Positions 9,271-20,962 are shown, counted from the first letter of the stretch. The stretch: DNA of 64,000 nucleotides from Tridacna crocea (GCA_943736015.1 OX031071.1:28862619-28926618); one strand, 5' to 3'. Notes: generated by a model from the letters alone, not told the origin. Made by a program: numbers and translations.

Positions 9271-9664
9271 TGTTTAAACTAATTGTACTTTACTTTGATC
9301 AGTTAGTTGAAAATATAGTCTAGATCTACACTGTGGTTAAAATGATTAATCTACTAATGACTTGAATACAAAGTGTGAACGTTGTATATCCAAAATCAGA
9401 CTGCACATTTTCTGCAGTATGGTCTAGATGATATACCATTTACAATAAAGCTCTTCTTTTTTCAATGTCACTCAGAGGGGATTGAGCTCTAGACATTAAA
9501 CCTGTAATGTATTCTAACACCGGCTCACCCCTTTTGCCCGCTTGGAACACCTTTTAGCCATGACTTGACTACAAAATGTAGACGGTGTATTTCCAAAATC
9601 AACCAGATTGCACATTGTCTGCCATTATCTCCCGCTAGATGGTGTTCTATAAATACTCATCTAT
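9271..9664. other. Spacer with decayed hairpin repeats
   Basis: It holds weak remnants of the ATCAGACTGCA hairpin family (near 9389 and 9595). No gene is seen. Confidence 0.45.
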
Positions 9665-9830
9665 CCGTTGTCTGCGCATGTCATATTCTTCGAAGATTCG
9701 ACTGTCTTATATGACGCATCACTAGCACCGAAAGCGGGCTGAGTGTAATATTACGCTCTATAAAGCAGCAATGTAGAAAAAAGCTTTTATCAATACGTTT
9801 AAGGAGAAATGAGACCTGCTTTAGCTCCAG
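9665..9830 (+). repeat. Partner of the 1-163 inverted repeat
   Basis: It matches the reverse complement of 1-163, from GTTGTCTGCGCATGTCATAT to TATCAATACGTTTAAGGA. No GST exon is visible beside it. Confidence 0.7.
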
Positions 9831-9989
9831 ATTTCTCTAAACTGCTGATCATAGCTGAATGAATTGCACGAGGTAGCGTTTTATTGAGTAAACGTTTATT
9901 TTAGTTTGACATTCAAAGTAACGGTTATCGCGTAGGAAAGTGGTTCGGTTCTGTACCCAGGATGCCAAAATTAGATAGATGGGTATTTA

Positions 9990-11292
9990 TGGAATGCCAT
10001 AAAGTTTAGCTAAGAAATTTCTGAGAAATTATTTCAAAATCTGATCAGTCGTTTCAGAGAAAAAGAATTTCTTCATGGCCAAATAGTGCAAGTAGCCCCC
10101 ATTCACCAGAGCCATGTTTCTAGACAAATCAGCATTTTGTGAACAGTTTTTGATACCAAAGGAACATTTCTGTGAGATTATTTCAAAATCTGATCAGCCG
10201 TTTCAGAGAAGAAGAAATTTCTAAGAATTTCTTCATGGCCATATATTGCAAGAAGCCCCCATTCACCAGAGCCATGTTTCTTGATGGATCAAAATTTAAC
10301 AAACACTTTTTAAAAAGGGTCACCCAAGGAACATTTCCGTGAAATTATTTCAAAATCTGACCAGCGGTTTCAGAGAAGAAAAATTTTTAAGAATTTCTTC
10401 ATTTCCCTATAGTGCAAGTAGCCCCCATTCACCAGAGCTGTGTTTCTTGACGGATCAGAATTTCACGAACAAGTTTTGGAAAGGGTCATTCAAGGAACAT
10501 CCCTGTGAAATTATTTCAAATTCTGACCAGCCGTTTCAGAGTAGAAGAATTTTTAAGAATTTCTTCATTTCCCTATAGTCCAAGTAGCCCCCATTCACCA
10601 GAGCCACATTTTTCGACGGATAAAATTTTTACGAACAAATTTTGAAAAGGGTCACCCAAAGAATATTCCAGTGAAATTATTTCAAAATCTGGCCAGCGGT
10701 TTCAGAGTAGAAGAATTTTTAAGAATTCCTTCATTTCCCTTTGGTGCAAGTAGCCCCCATTCACCAGTCACATTTTTTGACGGATCAAAATTTTACGAAC
10801 ATTTTTGAAAAGGGTTACCCAAGGAATAATCCTGTGAAATTATTTCAAAATCTGACCAGCGGTTTCAGAGAAGAAGAATTTTTAAGAATTCCTTCATTTC
10901 TACATGTATATGGTGCAAGAAGACCCCATTCACCGGAGCCACATTTTTTGACGGATCAAAATTTTACGAACACTTTTTGTAAAGGGTCACCCAAGGAACA
11001 TTTCTGTGCAATTATTTCAAAATCTGACCAGCGGTTTCAGAGGAGAAGATGTTTTAAGAATTTCCTAGAAAATTCCATTTGGTTGCCAAGGCAACCACAG
11101 TTTTTGATGGAATCAAATTCTGTGAACAATTTTTAAAGAGGACCTTCCAAGGAACATTCCAGCCAAGTTTGGTCCAAATTGGCCCAGCGGTTTAGGAGGA
11201 GTTGATGTTTAGAGAATTGTTGACGACGCACGACGGACACCGGGGTGATCCTAAAAGCTCCCCTTGAGCAGGTTGTGCTCAGGCGAGCTAAA
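9990..11292 (+). mobile_element. Helentron-like element with 160-bp internal repeats (E1a)
   Basis: About seven tandem units of 157-168 bases carry GAAATTATTTCAAAATCTGA, CAGCGGTTTCAGAGAAGAAG and AGCCCCCATTCACCAGAGCC. A unique 3' segment follows (TTGGTTGCCAAGGCAACCAC, GACGACGCACGACGGACACC). The 3' end has the hairpin TTGAGCAGGTTGTGCTCAGG and then GCGAGCTAAAA. A hairpin about 10 bases from a terminal CTAA, tandem repeats inside and no target duplication fit non-autonomous Helentron/HINE elements known from bivalves. The 5' end is missing. Confidence 0.6.
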
Positions 11293-12593
11293 AATAGCAA
11301 AATCTTTGAAAATCTTCTTCTCTGAAACTGGAAAGAGAAGAACTTTGATATTTGGTCTAATCTAATAGTGGACCTCTACCAAGATTTTTCATATGATGCC
11401 CCTGGGGTCAAAACTGGCCCAGCCCCCGGTCACAAGTTTGAAACATAGGAACAAACAGAGAAAGCTTTAAAATTCTTCCTCTCTGCAACTAGAAGGTGCA
11501 GAGCTTTGATATTTCGTATGTAGCATCTCCTCGTAGACCTCTACCAAGGAAGGTCATATGAAGCCCCTGAGGTCAAAATTGGCCCCGCCGCGGGGGTGAC
11601 AAGTTTGAAACATAGGAACAAAGAAGGAAAATTTTAAAAATCTTCTTCTCTGAAACTAGAAGGTGCAGAGCTTTGATATTTGGTATGTAGTATCTCCTAC
11701 TGAACGTTTACAATGATTGTTCATATGATGCCCCTGGGGTCAAAACTGGCCCAGCCGCCGATGGTTACATGTTAGAAACATAGAAACAAAGAAGGAAAAC
11801 TTTAAAATTATTCTCCTCTAAAACTAGAGGGTGCAGAGATTTGATATTTCGTATGTAGCATCTCCTTGTAGACCTCTAATAAAATTGTTCATATGATGCC
11901 TCTTCGGTCAAAACTGGTCCCATCCCGGGGGTGACAAGTTTGAAACATAGGAACAAAGAAGGAAAACTTTAAAATTCTTCTTCTCTAAAACAAGAAGGAC
12001 TTGACCTTCACAGAAACTGGAAGTCGTAGAGCTTTGTTATTTCATATGTAGCATCTTCTAGTGGACCTCTACCAAGTTTGTTAAAACGATGCTCCTGGAG
12101 TAAAAACTTGCCCCGCCCTGATGGTCACAAATCTGAACATGGGAACAAAGAAGGAAATCTTTGAAATTCCTCTGTTCTGAAAGAAGATGGAAACTTTGTA
12201 TGTGTGTTCCTTATGATAGTCTGCCAATAACAATATTTTACCGTTTTCATTAAATATCATGTCATTGAAAAAAGGGGCTCGGTGTAAATTTGCACTATAG
12301 ACCAATATCTCTTTCAGCACAGGACAAAATGTAATTAAACTTCATGTTGTTAAGAGACAAACAATAGTTATTTGATTTTATTTCATGGAACGACATGTTA
12401 TCAAAAAAGGGGACTAAATGTATAATTTTATGACAGACCAATTACAGTCAGTTTGCCCATCCATCCACTTTGACGGCTATCTTCTAAAGTCTTTGGCAGT
12501 TATGAAACTTCAAACATGTTTTCCTTCGGATAGTACATTGATGCAATTTTCTTCTGTAAGATGTGTCACAGTAAAAGGGGTTTCACATACTGG

Positions 12594-12720
12594 ACTTGAG
12601 CCCCGATAGATCAGTCAGTAATGTTGTGAGCTGTTAGTCTAGGGTTCCCAGTTTGCGCTGGCTTGATTACTGTCTCAGGTAACATCCTTTGACATTTGAT
12701 TACGAGTTACTGAGACAAGT
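12594..12720 (+). mobile_element. tRNA-like SINE fragment
   Basis: GAGCCCCGATAGATCAGTCA looks like a decayed tRNA 5' end and A box, and CTAGGGTTCCCAGTTTGCGC like a B box. It is a weak match judged by eye only. Confidence 0.4.
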
Positions 12721-12814
12721 CTCATTTGTGTCTTACCAATGAGCGAATGATGGTTTAATCTGTCATTCGATCACCATTTTGACCAGGAAATGAATGCCTG
12801 GCCTTCCAAGTTAA

Positions 12815-12950
12815 TTCAATCCCTTACCACATAATCCTAACTTTCAATGACGCTGAATAAGAAGGATTGTGAAAGCATTTTCGGAACAGGAGAAACTGCT
12901 TTTTGCACAGTTACATACCCTGTCAGAATTAGTTGGCCTTGAACTTTAAT
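12815..12950. mobile_element. TTAA-MITE family A remnant
   Basis: TCCCTTACCACATAATCC, GAAAGCATTTTCGGAACAGG and AGAAACTGCT match the left half of family A. The palindrome and right half are lost. Confidence 0.5.
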
Positions 12951-13035
12951 ATTTGGTATTTATCTTCATTGTAGACCTTTACTACTTAGTACTCAGACGA
13001 TCGCTATAGGACCATCATGGTCCTCTTGTTTAGAC

Positions 13036-13590
13036 TACTGATTGGATCTTATCCGGTTTATTTATTTTTTTCCTATATCTTATGTTTTTATTTGAGAAGA
13101 ATCTATATGCTTTTTTATTAAATTTCTTCCCAAATCGAGTTAATTTGCTATGCAGATTGCTCTTTATATCTATTTGGTGGATTTTTCACCCAGATTATCT
13201 TTCAAGGAAATGTTGATTGAAAAAGAAATCACGTCAATATAATAAATTTTCTTGAAAAAAAAAATCTTATAGTCGTCTTGGAAAGGAAAAACTAAACAGC
13301 CCACATGCTTTTGAAATAGAATGTTATGTAGTCACATTTTGGACGTTTGTTTCAATTGAAGACAATCTTCATCTTTCTGCATTTGTAAAACATTAAAAAT
13401 GTTCTTCTTATTGGTCTATTTTAACATTTCTTTCAATGTAAACTTAAAGCCAGTTTAAGACGGTATACCACCCTGTCTAACACCATCTCTCCTCCTCTGT
13501 TTACATTTTTTCATTTAATCTCATTAAAATGTTAATTATTCGTCGAAAATAAAAAGGGAAACCCAATCAAGCCGTATTGCTTTAAGGACT
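13036..13590. other. Unassigned AT-rich sequence
   Basis: I see no ORF of note, no named repeat and no RNA gene. Confidence 0.5.
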
Positions 13591-14148
13591 ATCTTCGCAA
13601 GCCAAGGATACTAACTCCGCTTTGTTCGTTACGTACCCTTGGCTGTTCGCCTCTTTAAAAGTCGAAACTCCAGCTGCGCCACCTATCGAATATCACGAGT
13701 TGCGCAACCCTTGCTGATTGTATCTCTGACCAATCAAAATGCTCGTAATAAAACTTGTTAGGCTACGCATCAAATATGGCTGCGCTTTCGGATTCATCAC
13801 ATCAAAAACAAGACGACAAGACATACCATGATTCGCAATCACTTGGCTGTGGAATCCGTCCTAATATTTCACATAATTGGTCGTGAACTGTAAAAAACTC
13901 ATTCAACTCATTCAATACCGATCGTCTACTTTATAGGCAAATGTTCGTCACAAACACGACAACTTTAATTTTTGACAGGCGCCGCCATTATTGTTTTCTA
14001 TTTTGCGAAAGATTTCTTGGTACGGATGGTTTGATTGGGCGCGATGCGTTTTGAACGCATCCAATGAAATGGTGAAGCTGGAGCTTCGATTTTTAAAGAG
14101 GCTATAGCGGCCAAGGGCACTATCTTAGTATCCTTGGCTTGCGAAGAT
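13591..14148. mobile_element. D-type MITE, long version (D2)
   Basis: ATCTTCGCAAGCCAAGG at the left is mirrored by CCTTGGCTTGCGAAGAT at the right. The inverted arms continue inwards (CCCTTGGCTGTTCGCCTCTT / AAAGAGGCTATAGCGGCCAA; TCGAAACTCCAGC / GCTGGAGCTTCGA). It has the same termini as D1 and D3 but a different, longer body (558 bases). It is non-coding. Confidence 0.8.
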
Positions 14149-16830
14149 GTTTAAGAACATGATCTGTTGCACATGTTGCCACATTTTACGCAAAAAGTGG
14201 AGCAAGGGTTTATATATGAGTGCGGTATTTCTTTGATAACGGTATGCCACGCCACAGGCGTCCGGTACTGTCCTACATGTAAATTTACAAGAATGGGTCA
14301 TATATATAGTCTGACTCTCGTGACCGTCTTAGATTATTGGTGGCCCGGCAGAAGCCGGCGACCTATATTTAATATAGTCGGGAAGAGATGTTGATGGAGA
14401 GTGTAGGTACTTCCGGTTGAAATCTTTCATCATATTCGCCAGGTTTATATTGGTAAAATAGATGTGAATGTTTGTGAAATTGTTGTGTGGGGTTTTCATC
14501 ACCTTTTTTTGAAGCTGTTGACTTGTTTTGAACCCGATAAAAAATCGTGAAAGAATTATTAACGGTCTGGTGCACAATGTTTTGTGAAACAATTAATGTT
14601 CTGGTGCAGAATGCATATATTTTTTACGCGAATGAACTCGTCCGGTCACATGATCTTAGGAACCAATGGAAATGCAAAACTGCGCCTACCGATAGACCTT
14701 AAGTGCGCAATGAAAATATCATTGAGCAATGGGCGCAAAGGAAAAGGAAGTACGCAGTGGAAATATATTATTTCTGTGTTATTAAATAGAATAACAATGA
14801 TGATTTGAAACGTGTTTTTTTTCAACCCATTAAAGGTACATAATTATACAAGTAAAAACCAAAAAAATATGTTTTTGTATGGCTGAAAAAAATGTACTTA
14901 GTGGTGATATATGCAGGTATTCCCAGATTGTACCCAAAATGTTACACGCCTTTGATGTATTTTCTTATGGGTAATTAATTGAAGAAATTTATTGGAATTT
15001 CTTTATGCTTATAAGTACAAATGTTAACACCTTTTAAATTGCCTATGTGCGGGACTGGCGCAATGGAAAAGAAAATACGCAATGGAAATATCTATTCGTT
15101 GCTATATAAAGTAACTATGTATGATTTCAAACGTGTGTATATGTACTCATATATCTATATCTATATACATGTAGGGTATATCTACAGGAATATTGAAAAA
15201 TAAAGTTTAATCTCGGAAGGGGAAATGGAAAATTTACCAAGTTCGAACAAGGACGATATAATGTACCCAGAACAGGTCTAAAAGTCCAGATTGAGTTTTA
15301 AAATGGATAATAACTTAATTGATTTAAATATAAGTTTATATACATAAGACTTCATGAATCTAGGATCAGACTGCATTTTTGGTAAGTCTGATCTTGGTCT
15401 ACACCGTCCTCAGTTATTTCACTGACCGGCTTTGCTTACATTTATCAGTTTACATATATAAGACTGCGTGAATCTAGGATCAGACTACAATATTGGTAAG
15501 TCTGATCTTGATCTTCATCGTCCTCAGATATTTCACTGACCGGATTTGGTTACATTTATCAGCTTACATGCCAGCTTACATGTTTAGCAATATCCGTAAT
15601 CATTACTTATTTTGTCAGGATATATATGAATTCATATACATGTACATGTACATAGTTAAGCATGTTGATCAGTGTATTGGACTGTGTAGATCTAAGATCA
15701 GGCTGCAGTTCAGGTAAGACTGATTTTGATTTACTCTGTCCTCAGAACAAAATTTGGTTGCACTTATGTATATGTATATACATGTATATGTTTATATCTT
15801 TGGCATTTGTTTACTTGTATAAAATTAATGTACATGAAACTTTTTTAAAAAAAATTTCAGCAAATCGAAACATTATCAGACTTTCCTTGTATCTATGTAA
15901 ATGAAAACTTTTGAGGAAAGAAAAGCTGAAGTAGTTCGAACCGTTAATTTTTCAGACTTTGTGGATTAGCGATCAGACTGCACACTGCGTGCTGTCTGAT
16001 CCTGATGCACAAGATTTGCAATAACATTTTTAGGCGTGTTCAGCAGCAGATAGTTTTGGTGATGTCTGAATTCTTGTATGTCAATTGTTTTTGGTTTTTC
16101 AACATAAACAACGTGATTTGTATTTATCTTTTCCATTATTCCTTCGGAAAACACGAAGTATTTCATGTATTGCCGACACACACTTATTTTTTCCAAATTA
16201 TACCGATATACAATGTACATGCATTTTTGTCTTTTCTAATCTCGTGCATATCTTCTTAAACTGTATTTTGTATTGGCTATAAATATGTTGTATTTTGTTC
16301 CAAATAAACATTATATTGTGTTTCAAGTTGTAAGTTATAAGTTAAATAAACTGAAACTTTTTCTCCCCATACTTATTGAGTACCCAGATAATAAAACTTC
16401 ATTCCGAATTTCCATTGCGCGGGACAGGCGCAATGGAAAAACAAACTTCGCATTGGAAATATAATGTTACTGTAATATAATTTGTAAGGTAAAGTATTTG
16501 GTAACCACGTATGGTTTCAAATATGTTTATTTTATATGTACTCATTGACCAAATTATAAGGTATATCTCCGGTTATAAACGAAATACAATATTTTTAGCT
16601 GAAAAATGTATTTGTAGAATTTTTTTTTTCATTATGCAGTTATTCTCAGATGGCGAAAATTGAAAATAGGTATAGAAGTAGCATAAAATGTAAATCGAGC
16701 ATTTGAACGTTTTACAGTGCGAAAACCCATACTTTATTTTGACAGTTGGTTATATGACATTGAGGTCACTATTGTCATGTCAATTTTATTGGAAAACAAT
16801 ATCTATTTTTTTCTCAAATGAAAAATAACT
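14149..16830. repeat. Diverged repeat units around a GCGCAATGGAAA motif
   Basis: Three related segments begin near 14728, 15045 and 16415. Each has GGCGCAAtGGAAAAr, then ACGCAaTGGAAATAT, then GATTTCAAACGTGT or TGGTTTCAAATATG. Copies 2 and 3 share TATATGTACTCAT and GGTATATCT. The 15.3-16.0 kb part between them is filled by hairpin repeats. No supported gene is present; long open frames here are AT-rich and unconvincing. Confidence 0.5.
15348..15790. repeat. Tandem hairpin repeats, ATCAGACTGCA family, three copies
   Basis: Units start near 15348, 15467 and 15673. Each carries GATCAGACTGCA...GTAAGTCTGATCTTG, then GTCCTCAG and, in the first two, ATTTCACTGACCGG and ACATTTATCAG. The period is about 119 bases for the first pair. 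A single related hairpin lies at 15972-16004. Confidence 0.7.
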
Positions 16831-17136
16831 GAAGAAATTGAAGTCGGGTATATTCTGTTGTCTGCATATTTGTCTGTTTAATAATGGAAAAACAATTCAT
16901 TTTCGGCCGATCTTTGACGCTCTTGCATCTTCTTTTTCTCTTGTAAGTGATTGGAATTTGGATTATACATGTTCAATGTGTAAGTCAATTTTATATCTCT
17001 TTCTATTACTTGTACAGAATAGTATATAGAGGCGAATGCATAGAAGTATGCTCATGTCTTTATTCGTTTTATTCTTCTTCTCGGGTTTTTCTATCGAACT
17101 GGGAGACAAAAATGGTTATCTTGTTTTTTTTTTTAG
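16831..17136. other. Unassigned spacer
   Basis: It is AT-rich, with no convincing coding or repeat signal. Confidence 0.45.
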
Positions 17137-19562
17137 CTCACCATAGCACGAAGTGCTTAAAGGTGGCCCTTCAGAATGTGGGTCGAAAATTTTACAGAAA
17201 TGCAAAAAAAAATCATCCTTATACTCCCAAAGCCTTTTAATTTGCATTCATAAAACCCTAGTAGTCGAAAACCATCTTTATTTAGATGATCAATTCTCTC
17301 ATTTACATACAGGAATATACAGACGAAGTTTCAAACAAAGCGTCCGAAGAAGACATTATGGAAAATAATTATTACATGTTTGTTATGTAATGGAATTTAA
17401 ACGTTAATAGTCACGTGCCAATCACTTGACATTCCCTCAATGCTTTATTGATTTTTGGCGCGAAATCTAAAAATACCTTAACAGGCTACGTAGCCTTTTA
17501 AGGGAACACCATCAATTTTTTGTTGTTGTAATTTTATGAGTCTTAATTATTGATGATTTGTATTATTTCTTAATAAAAAATTTCAGTGATATATATTTTT
17601 TAATTTGGTGAGATGTGAAAATTCTAAAACCCACCTTTAAGGTGAGCTCTTGTGATCGCCCTATGTCCAGCGTCCGTCGTCTGTCGTCCGTCAACAATTT
17701 CTTTCCAAAACCACAGGGCCATTCATCATGAAACTTGGCAGGAATGTTCCTTGAGTGAAGCTGTGCCAAAATTGTTCAAAGAATTTAATTCCACCCATAA
17801 TTCTGGTTGCCATGGCAACAACCCCCCCCCCGCGAAATCTTTGAAAATCTTCTTCTCTGATACTGGAAGGCGTAAGGCGTTGATATTTGGTCTGTTGCAT
17901 CTCCTAATGGACCTCTGCCAAGTTTCTTCAAATTATACCCCTAGGGTCAAAACTGGCCCCACCCCGGGGATAACAATTTTGAGCATAGGAACAAAAAAGG
18001 AAAACTTTAAAAATCTTCTCCTCTGAAACTTGAAGGCGTAGAGCTTTGATATTGAGTATGTCCTATCTCCTAGTAGACCTCTACCAAGTTTGTTCAAATT
18101 ATGCCTATGGGTTCAAAACTGGCCCCACCAAGGGGATCACAAGTTTGACAATAGGCACAAAGAAGGAAAACTTTAAAAATTTTCTCCTCTGAAACTTGAA
18201 GGCGTAGAGCTTTGATATTTGGTATGTGACATTTCCTAATAGACCTCTATCAAGTTTGTCCAAATTATGCCCCTGGGGTCAAAACTGGCCCCACCCCGGG
18301 GGTCACAAGTTTGAGCACAGGAACAAACAAGGAAAACTTTAAAAATCTTCTCCTCTGAAATTTGAAGGCTAAGCTTTGATGTTTGGTATGTTGCATCTCC
18401 TAGTGGACCTCTACCAAGTTTGTTCAAATTATGCCCATGGGGTCAAAACTGGCCCCATCCCGGGGGTCACAAGTTTGACAATAGGAACAAAGAAAGAAAA
18501 CTTTAAAAATCTTTTCCTCAGAAAAAAGAAAGCGTAGAGCTTTGATATTTGGTCTGTTGCATCTCCTAGTGGACTTCTACCTAGTTTGTACAAATTATGC
18601 CCATGGGGTCAAAACTGGGCCCACCCCGGAGGTCACTAGTTTGAGCATAGAAACAAAGAAGGAAAACTTTAAAATTCTTCTCCTCTGAAACTAAATGGTG
18701 TAGAGCTTTGCTATTTGGCATGTGGCATCTCCTAGAGGACCTCTACCAAGTTTGTTTAAATCCTGCCCATGGGTCAAAACTGGCCCCGCCCCGGGGGTCA
18801 CAAGTTCGAACATAGGAACATAGGAACAAAGAAAGAAAATTTTAAAATACTTCTTCTCTAAAACTAGAAGGCGTAGAGCTATGATATTTGGCATGTAGCA
18901 ATTCCTAATGGACCTCTACCAAGTTTGTTCATAGTATGCCCTTTGGGTCAAAACTGGCCCTGCCCCGGGGATCACAGGTTCGAACATACATGTAGCAAAA
19001 AAGAAGGAAAACTTTAGAAATCTTCTCCTCTGAAACTTGAAGGTGCAGAGCTTTGATATTTGGTATGCAGAATCTTCTAGTGGACCTCTACCAAGTTTGG
19101 TCATATGATGTCCCTGGCGTCAAAACTAACCCTGCCCCGGAGGTCACAGGTTGGAACATAGGAACAAAGAAGGAAAATTTTAAATTTCTTCTTCTCTTAA
19201 ACGGGAAGTTGTAGAGCTTTGATATTTGGTATGTAGCATCTCTGAGTGAACCTCTACCGAGTTTGTTCCAAGAATGCTGCTTTGGTCAAAACTGGCCCAG
19301 CACCGGGGTCCACAAAGAAGGAAAATTAAAAATTCTTCTTTGAAACTGTAAGGTGTAGAGCTTTGATATTTGATTGTCCGGCGTCTGTCGTTCGTCAACA
19401 ATTTCTTGAAACATCTTCTCCTAACCAACTCGGCCAATTTTGATGAAACTTAGCAAGGATGTTCCTTGTGTGAAGCTTTAACAAAGTTGTTCAAAGAATT
19501 GAATTTCACTCATAAGCTATAGTCCAAGGTGAGCGTTCCAGGTCCAATGGCCCTCTTATTTC
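17137..19562 (-). mobile_element. Helentron-like element with 167-bp repeats (E2b)
   Basis: The element is complete, on the minus strand. The 5' end is at 19562 (AAATAAGAGGGCCATTGGAC, CTGGAACGCTCACC). About nine tandem units of roughly 167 bases (17840-19370) carry CTCCTCTGAAACTTGAAGGC and GGTCAAAACTGGCCCCACCC. A unique segment with the GACGACGGACGCTGGACAT-type motif follows. The 3' end is the hairpin AGCACTTCGTGCT followed by ATGGTGAGCTAAAA at 17137. A TTAA element (F2) sits in the 3' part. Confidence 0.65.
17157..17640 (+). mobile_element. TTAA element family F, copy F2
   Basis: TTAA at 17157-17160 and 17637-17640; ends AGGTGGCCCTTCAGAATG and AAAACCCACCT. Removing it restores the HINE sequence GTGCTTAAGGTGAGCTC, close to the related end CTTGAGCA...GTGAGCT, so it is a clean insertion with a TTAA duplication. 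It is 484 bases, the simplest copy of the family. Confidence 0.82.
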
Positions 19563-19615
19563 CCTTTTAATAGATCTTCTAATGTCAATGTCATGTCAAA
19601 CAGCGGGAAATCATT

Positions 19616-20026
19616 TTACACCACATGTATAAATCGCTTGCTAACTTCAAAACTTGCGATTCTGGTTAAATTGACGAGGAACGAACTTTGGTCAGATTCA
19701 GCTCCAGTTGTGTCTACTCTGCCCGTAGTAGCAACTTCTGTTTGTGTATTTTCACGAAACTCCTGCACAGTGTCAGTAGCTAACGTTTCTGCATGCAGCT
19801 GCAAACGCAAGTCAGCAGTGTCTATGTTAAGGGTATCTTTTTCACTCGCAACTTCCACGACATGCTGATGAACGCTGTTGTAATTTGTCGTTTCCACTTC
19901 ACTGTCCGCTGAGAGTAAATGCTGAGGAATTGCACTGTATCTCACATCATTGCTGTCATCACCAGGCCCCAGCTGACTTGTCACAGCTACAGATCTTTCA
20001 TTTCGAATCTCGCTAATTGTTTGCAT
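19616..20026 (-). CDS. Unrecognised open frame, possible exon
   Basis: An open frame of 136 codons rich in Ser, Thr, Glu, Asp and Val, with no Cys and no recognised domain. The ATG at 20026-20024 overlaps the first bases of MITE D3, so the natural upstream part is not visible. Possible splice sites are a weak acceptor (CAAACAATTAG|C) just inside the start and a donor-like GAA|GTTAGC near 19640. The composition looks more protein-like than the neighbouring AT-rich repeats, but there is no homology I can name. It could be an exon of a host gene or of the nearby broken transposon. Confidence 0.3.
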   Translation of the reverse strand: MQTISEIRNERSVAVTSQLGPGDDSNDVRYSAIPQHLLSADSEVETTNYNSVHQHVVEVASEKDTLNIDTADLRLQLHAETLATDTVQEFRENTQTEVATTGRVDTTGAESDQSSFLVNLTRIASFEVSKRFIHVV

Positions 20027-20420
20027 CTTCGCGAGCCAAGGTTACGATCACTAAGTGGATCTTACCTTGGCTTATTGAGCCCGATTTCAAGATTCCTGCG
20101 GTGCGCCCTCTATAGGACGCTGGTTTTTCCCCCACACATCATATCTGTAAAAGCCAATGAAATATCGTTTTACAAACCGCTTACGAATACACACGAAGCG
20201 ATAAGCAGACATCCACGTGGGTTTCCATTTTTACCTTCTATTCGAAAGGTAGCGACCTTGTTCTATTTTTATCAAAGATGAAATGTTACGAGCGATTTCA
20301 TTCGTTGCAGTTAGAGCTGGCTGCGTCCAATGAAAAACCGTATGGGGGAATGTAAAAATCAAACTCTATCCGCCAAAGGTAGAATAGCGTAGTGAATCGT
20401 CAGCCTTGTCTTGCGAAGAT
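20025..20420 (-). mobile_element. D-type MITE, copy D3
   Basis: ATCTTCGCGAGCCAAGG at the left and CCTTGTCTTGCGAAGAT at the right. The body is the reverse complement of D1, 396 bases. It separates the open frame at 19616-20026 from the THAP exon on its right. Confidence 0.82.
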
Positions 20421-20596
20421 GACTGCTTGGGGCTCTACAAGAACGCTCGGCCAAATTTCGTTTACACGAACAGCGACCAGACTAGGCTATGCGGTCAACA
20501 TTTTGTTGGAATATGTGGATCTAATTTAATAAATCAAACCCATTGCCATGTTACTTTCCCAGAGTCGATGGAACTGAGAAGGTCGACAAAATATCG
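20421..20596 (+). pseudogene. THAP-domain exon (C-terminal half) of a DDE_Tnp_4 transposase
   Basis: The frame reads a THAP zinc-finger end: TRLCGQHFVGICGSN followed by CHVTFPES. This supplies the C-x2-H half of the C2CH site, then the usual xTxFP. The first Cys pair would lie upstream, where MITE D3 now is, so the exon is truncated or its partner is missing. It ends at TAT CG|GTAATT in phase 2, which fits the next exon. THAP domains bind transposon ends in P-element and Harbinger-like transposases. I infer that this exon belongs with 20963-22430. Confidence 0.5.
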
Positions 20597-20962
20597 GTAA
20601 TTATGATTTAATAATAATTCAGATAGCTTATGCAAATGCCTTGTTTAACTTCGATTTATGATTATCCCAGGAAAAACGAACGTCATTTTTATCTTAGCAA
20701 GTTTAAGAGAATCAGAAGTCATATTAAAGTAAACATGTCTTTTTTTTTAATTGCTTGGATCGCTGACAAACTATATAGTTTATTGAATAGATATGATGTG
20801 TGTATAAACCTTCCTAAATCATTCTTCTGTTTAGACGTTATATTTTGAAATTATTGGCTAATGAAAATATGCTGCCTACACGGCTTGTAATGATAATGGG
20901 AAGGAAAAGTGGAATGTGCATCTGATACTGTCTTTCCTCCTTCTATTATATACCTTCCACAG

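Larger units (their letters stand above)
11293..13035 (-). mobile_element. Helentron-like element with 165-bp repeats (E2a), truncated
   Basis: About five units (11300-12170) contain CTTCTTCTCTGAAACTRGAA, AGCTTTGATATTTGGTATGT, CCCCTGGGGTCAAAACTGGC and CATAGGAACAAAGAAGGAAA. The 5' end, on the minus strand, is at 13035: AACAAGAGGACCATGATGGT then CTATAGCGATCGTCTGAGTAC. The same 5' end occurs at 59628. The 3' end is lost against E1a. A SINE and a MITE remnant are embedded. Confidence 0.6.

Noticed and set aside
10339-11136. Open frames reading SPEPHFLTDQNFTN repeats
   Set aside because: They come from the 160-bp tandem units of E1a; the same words appear in other elements without a frame.
8657-20420. 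Target-site duplications for the D-type MITEs
   Set aside because: Flanks of D1, D2 and D3 do not show matching direct repeats by eye, so no superfamily was assigned.
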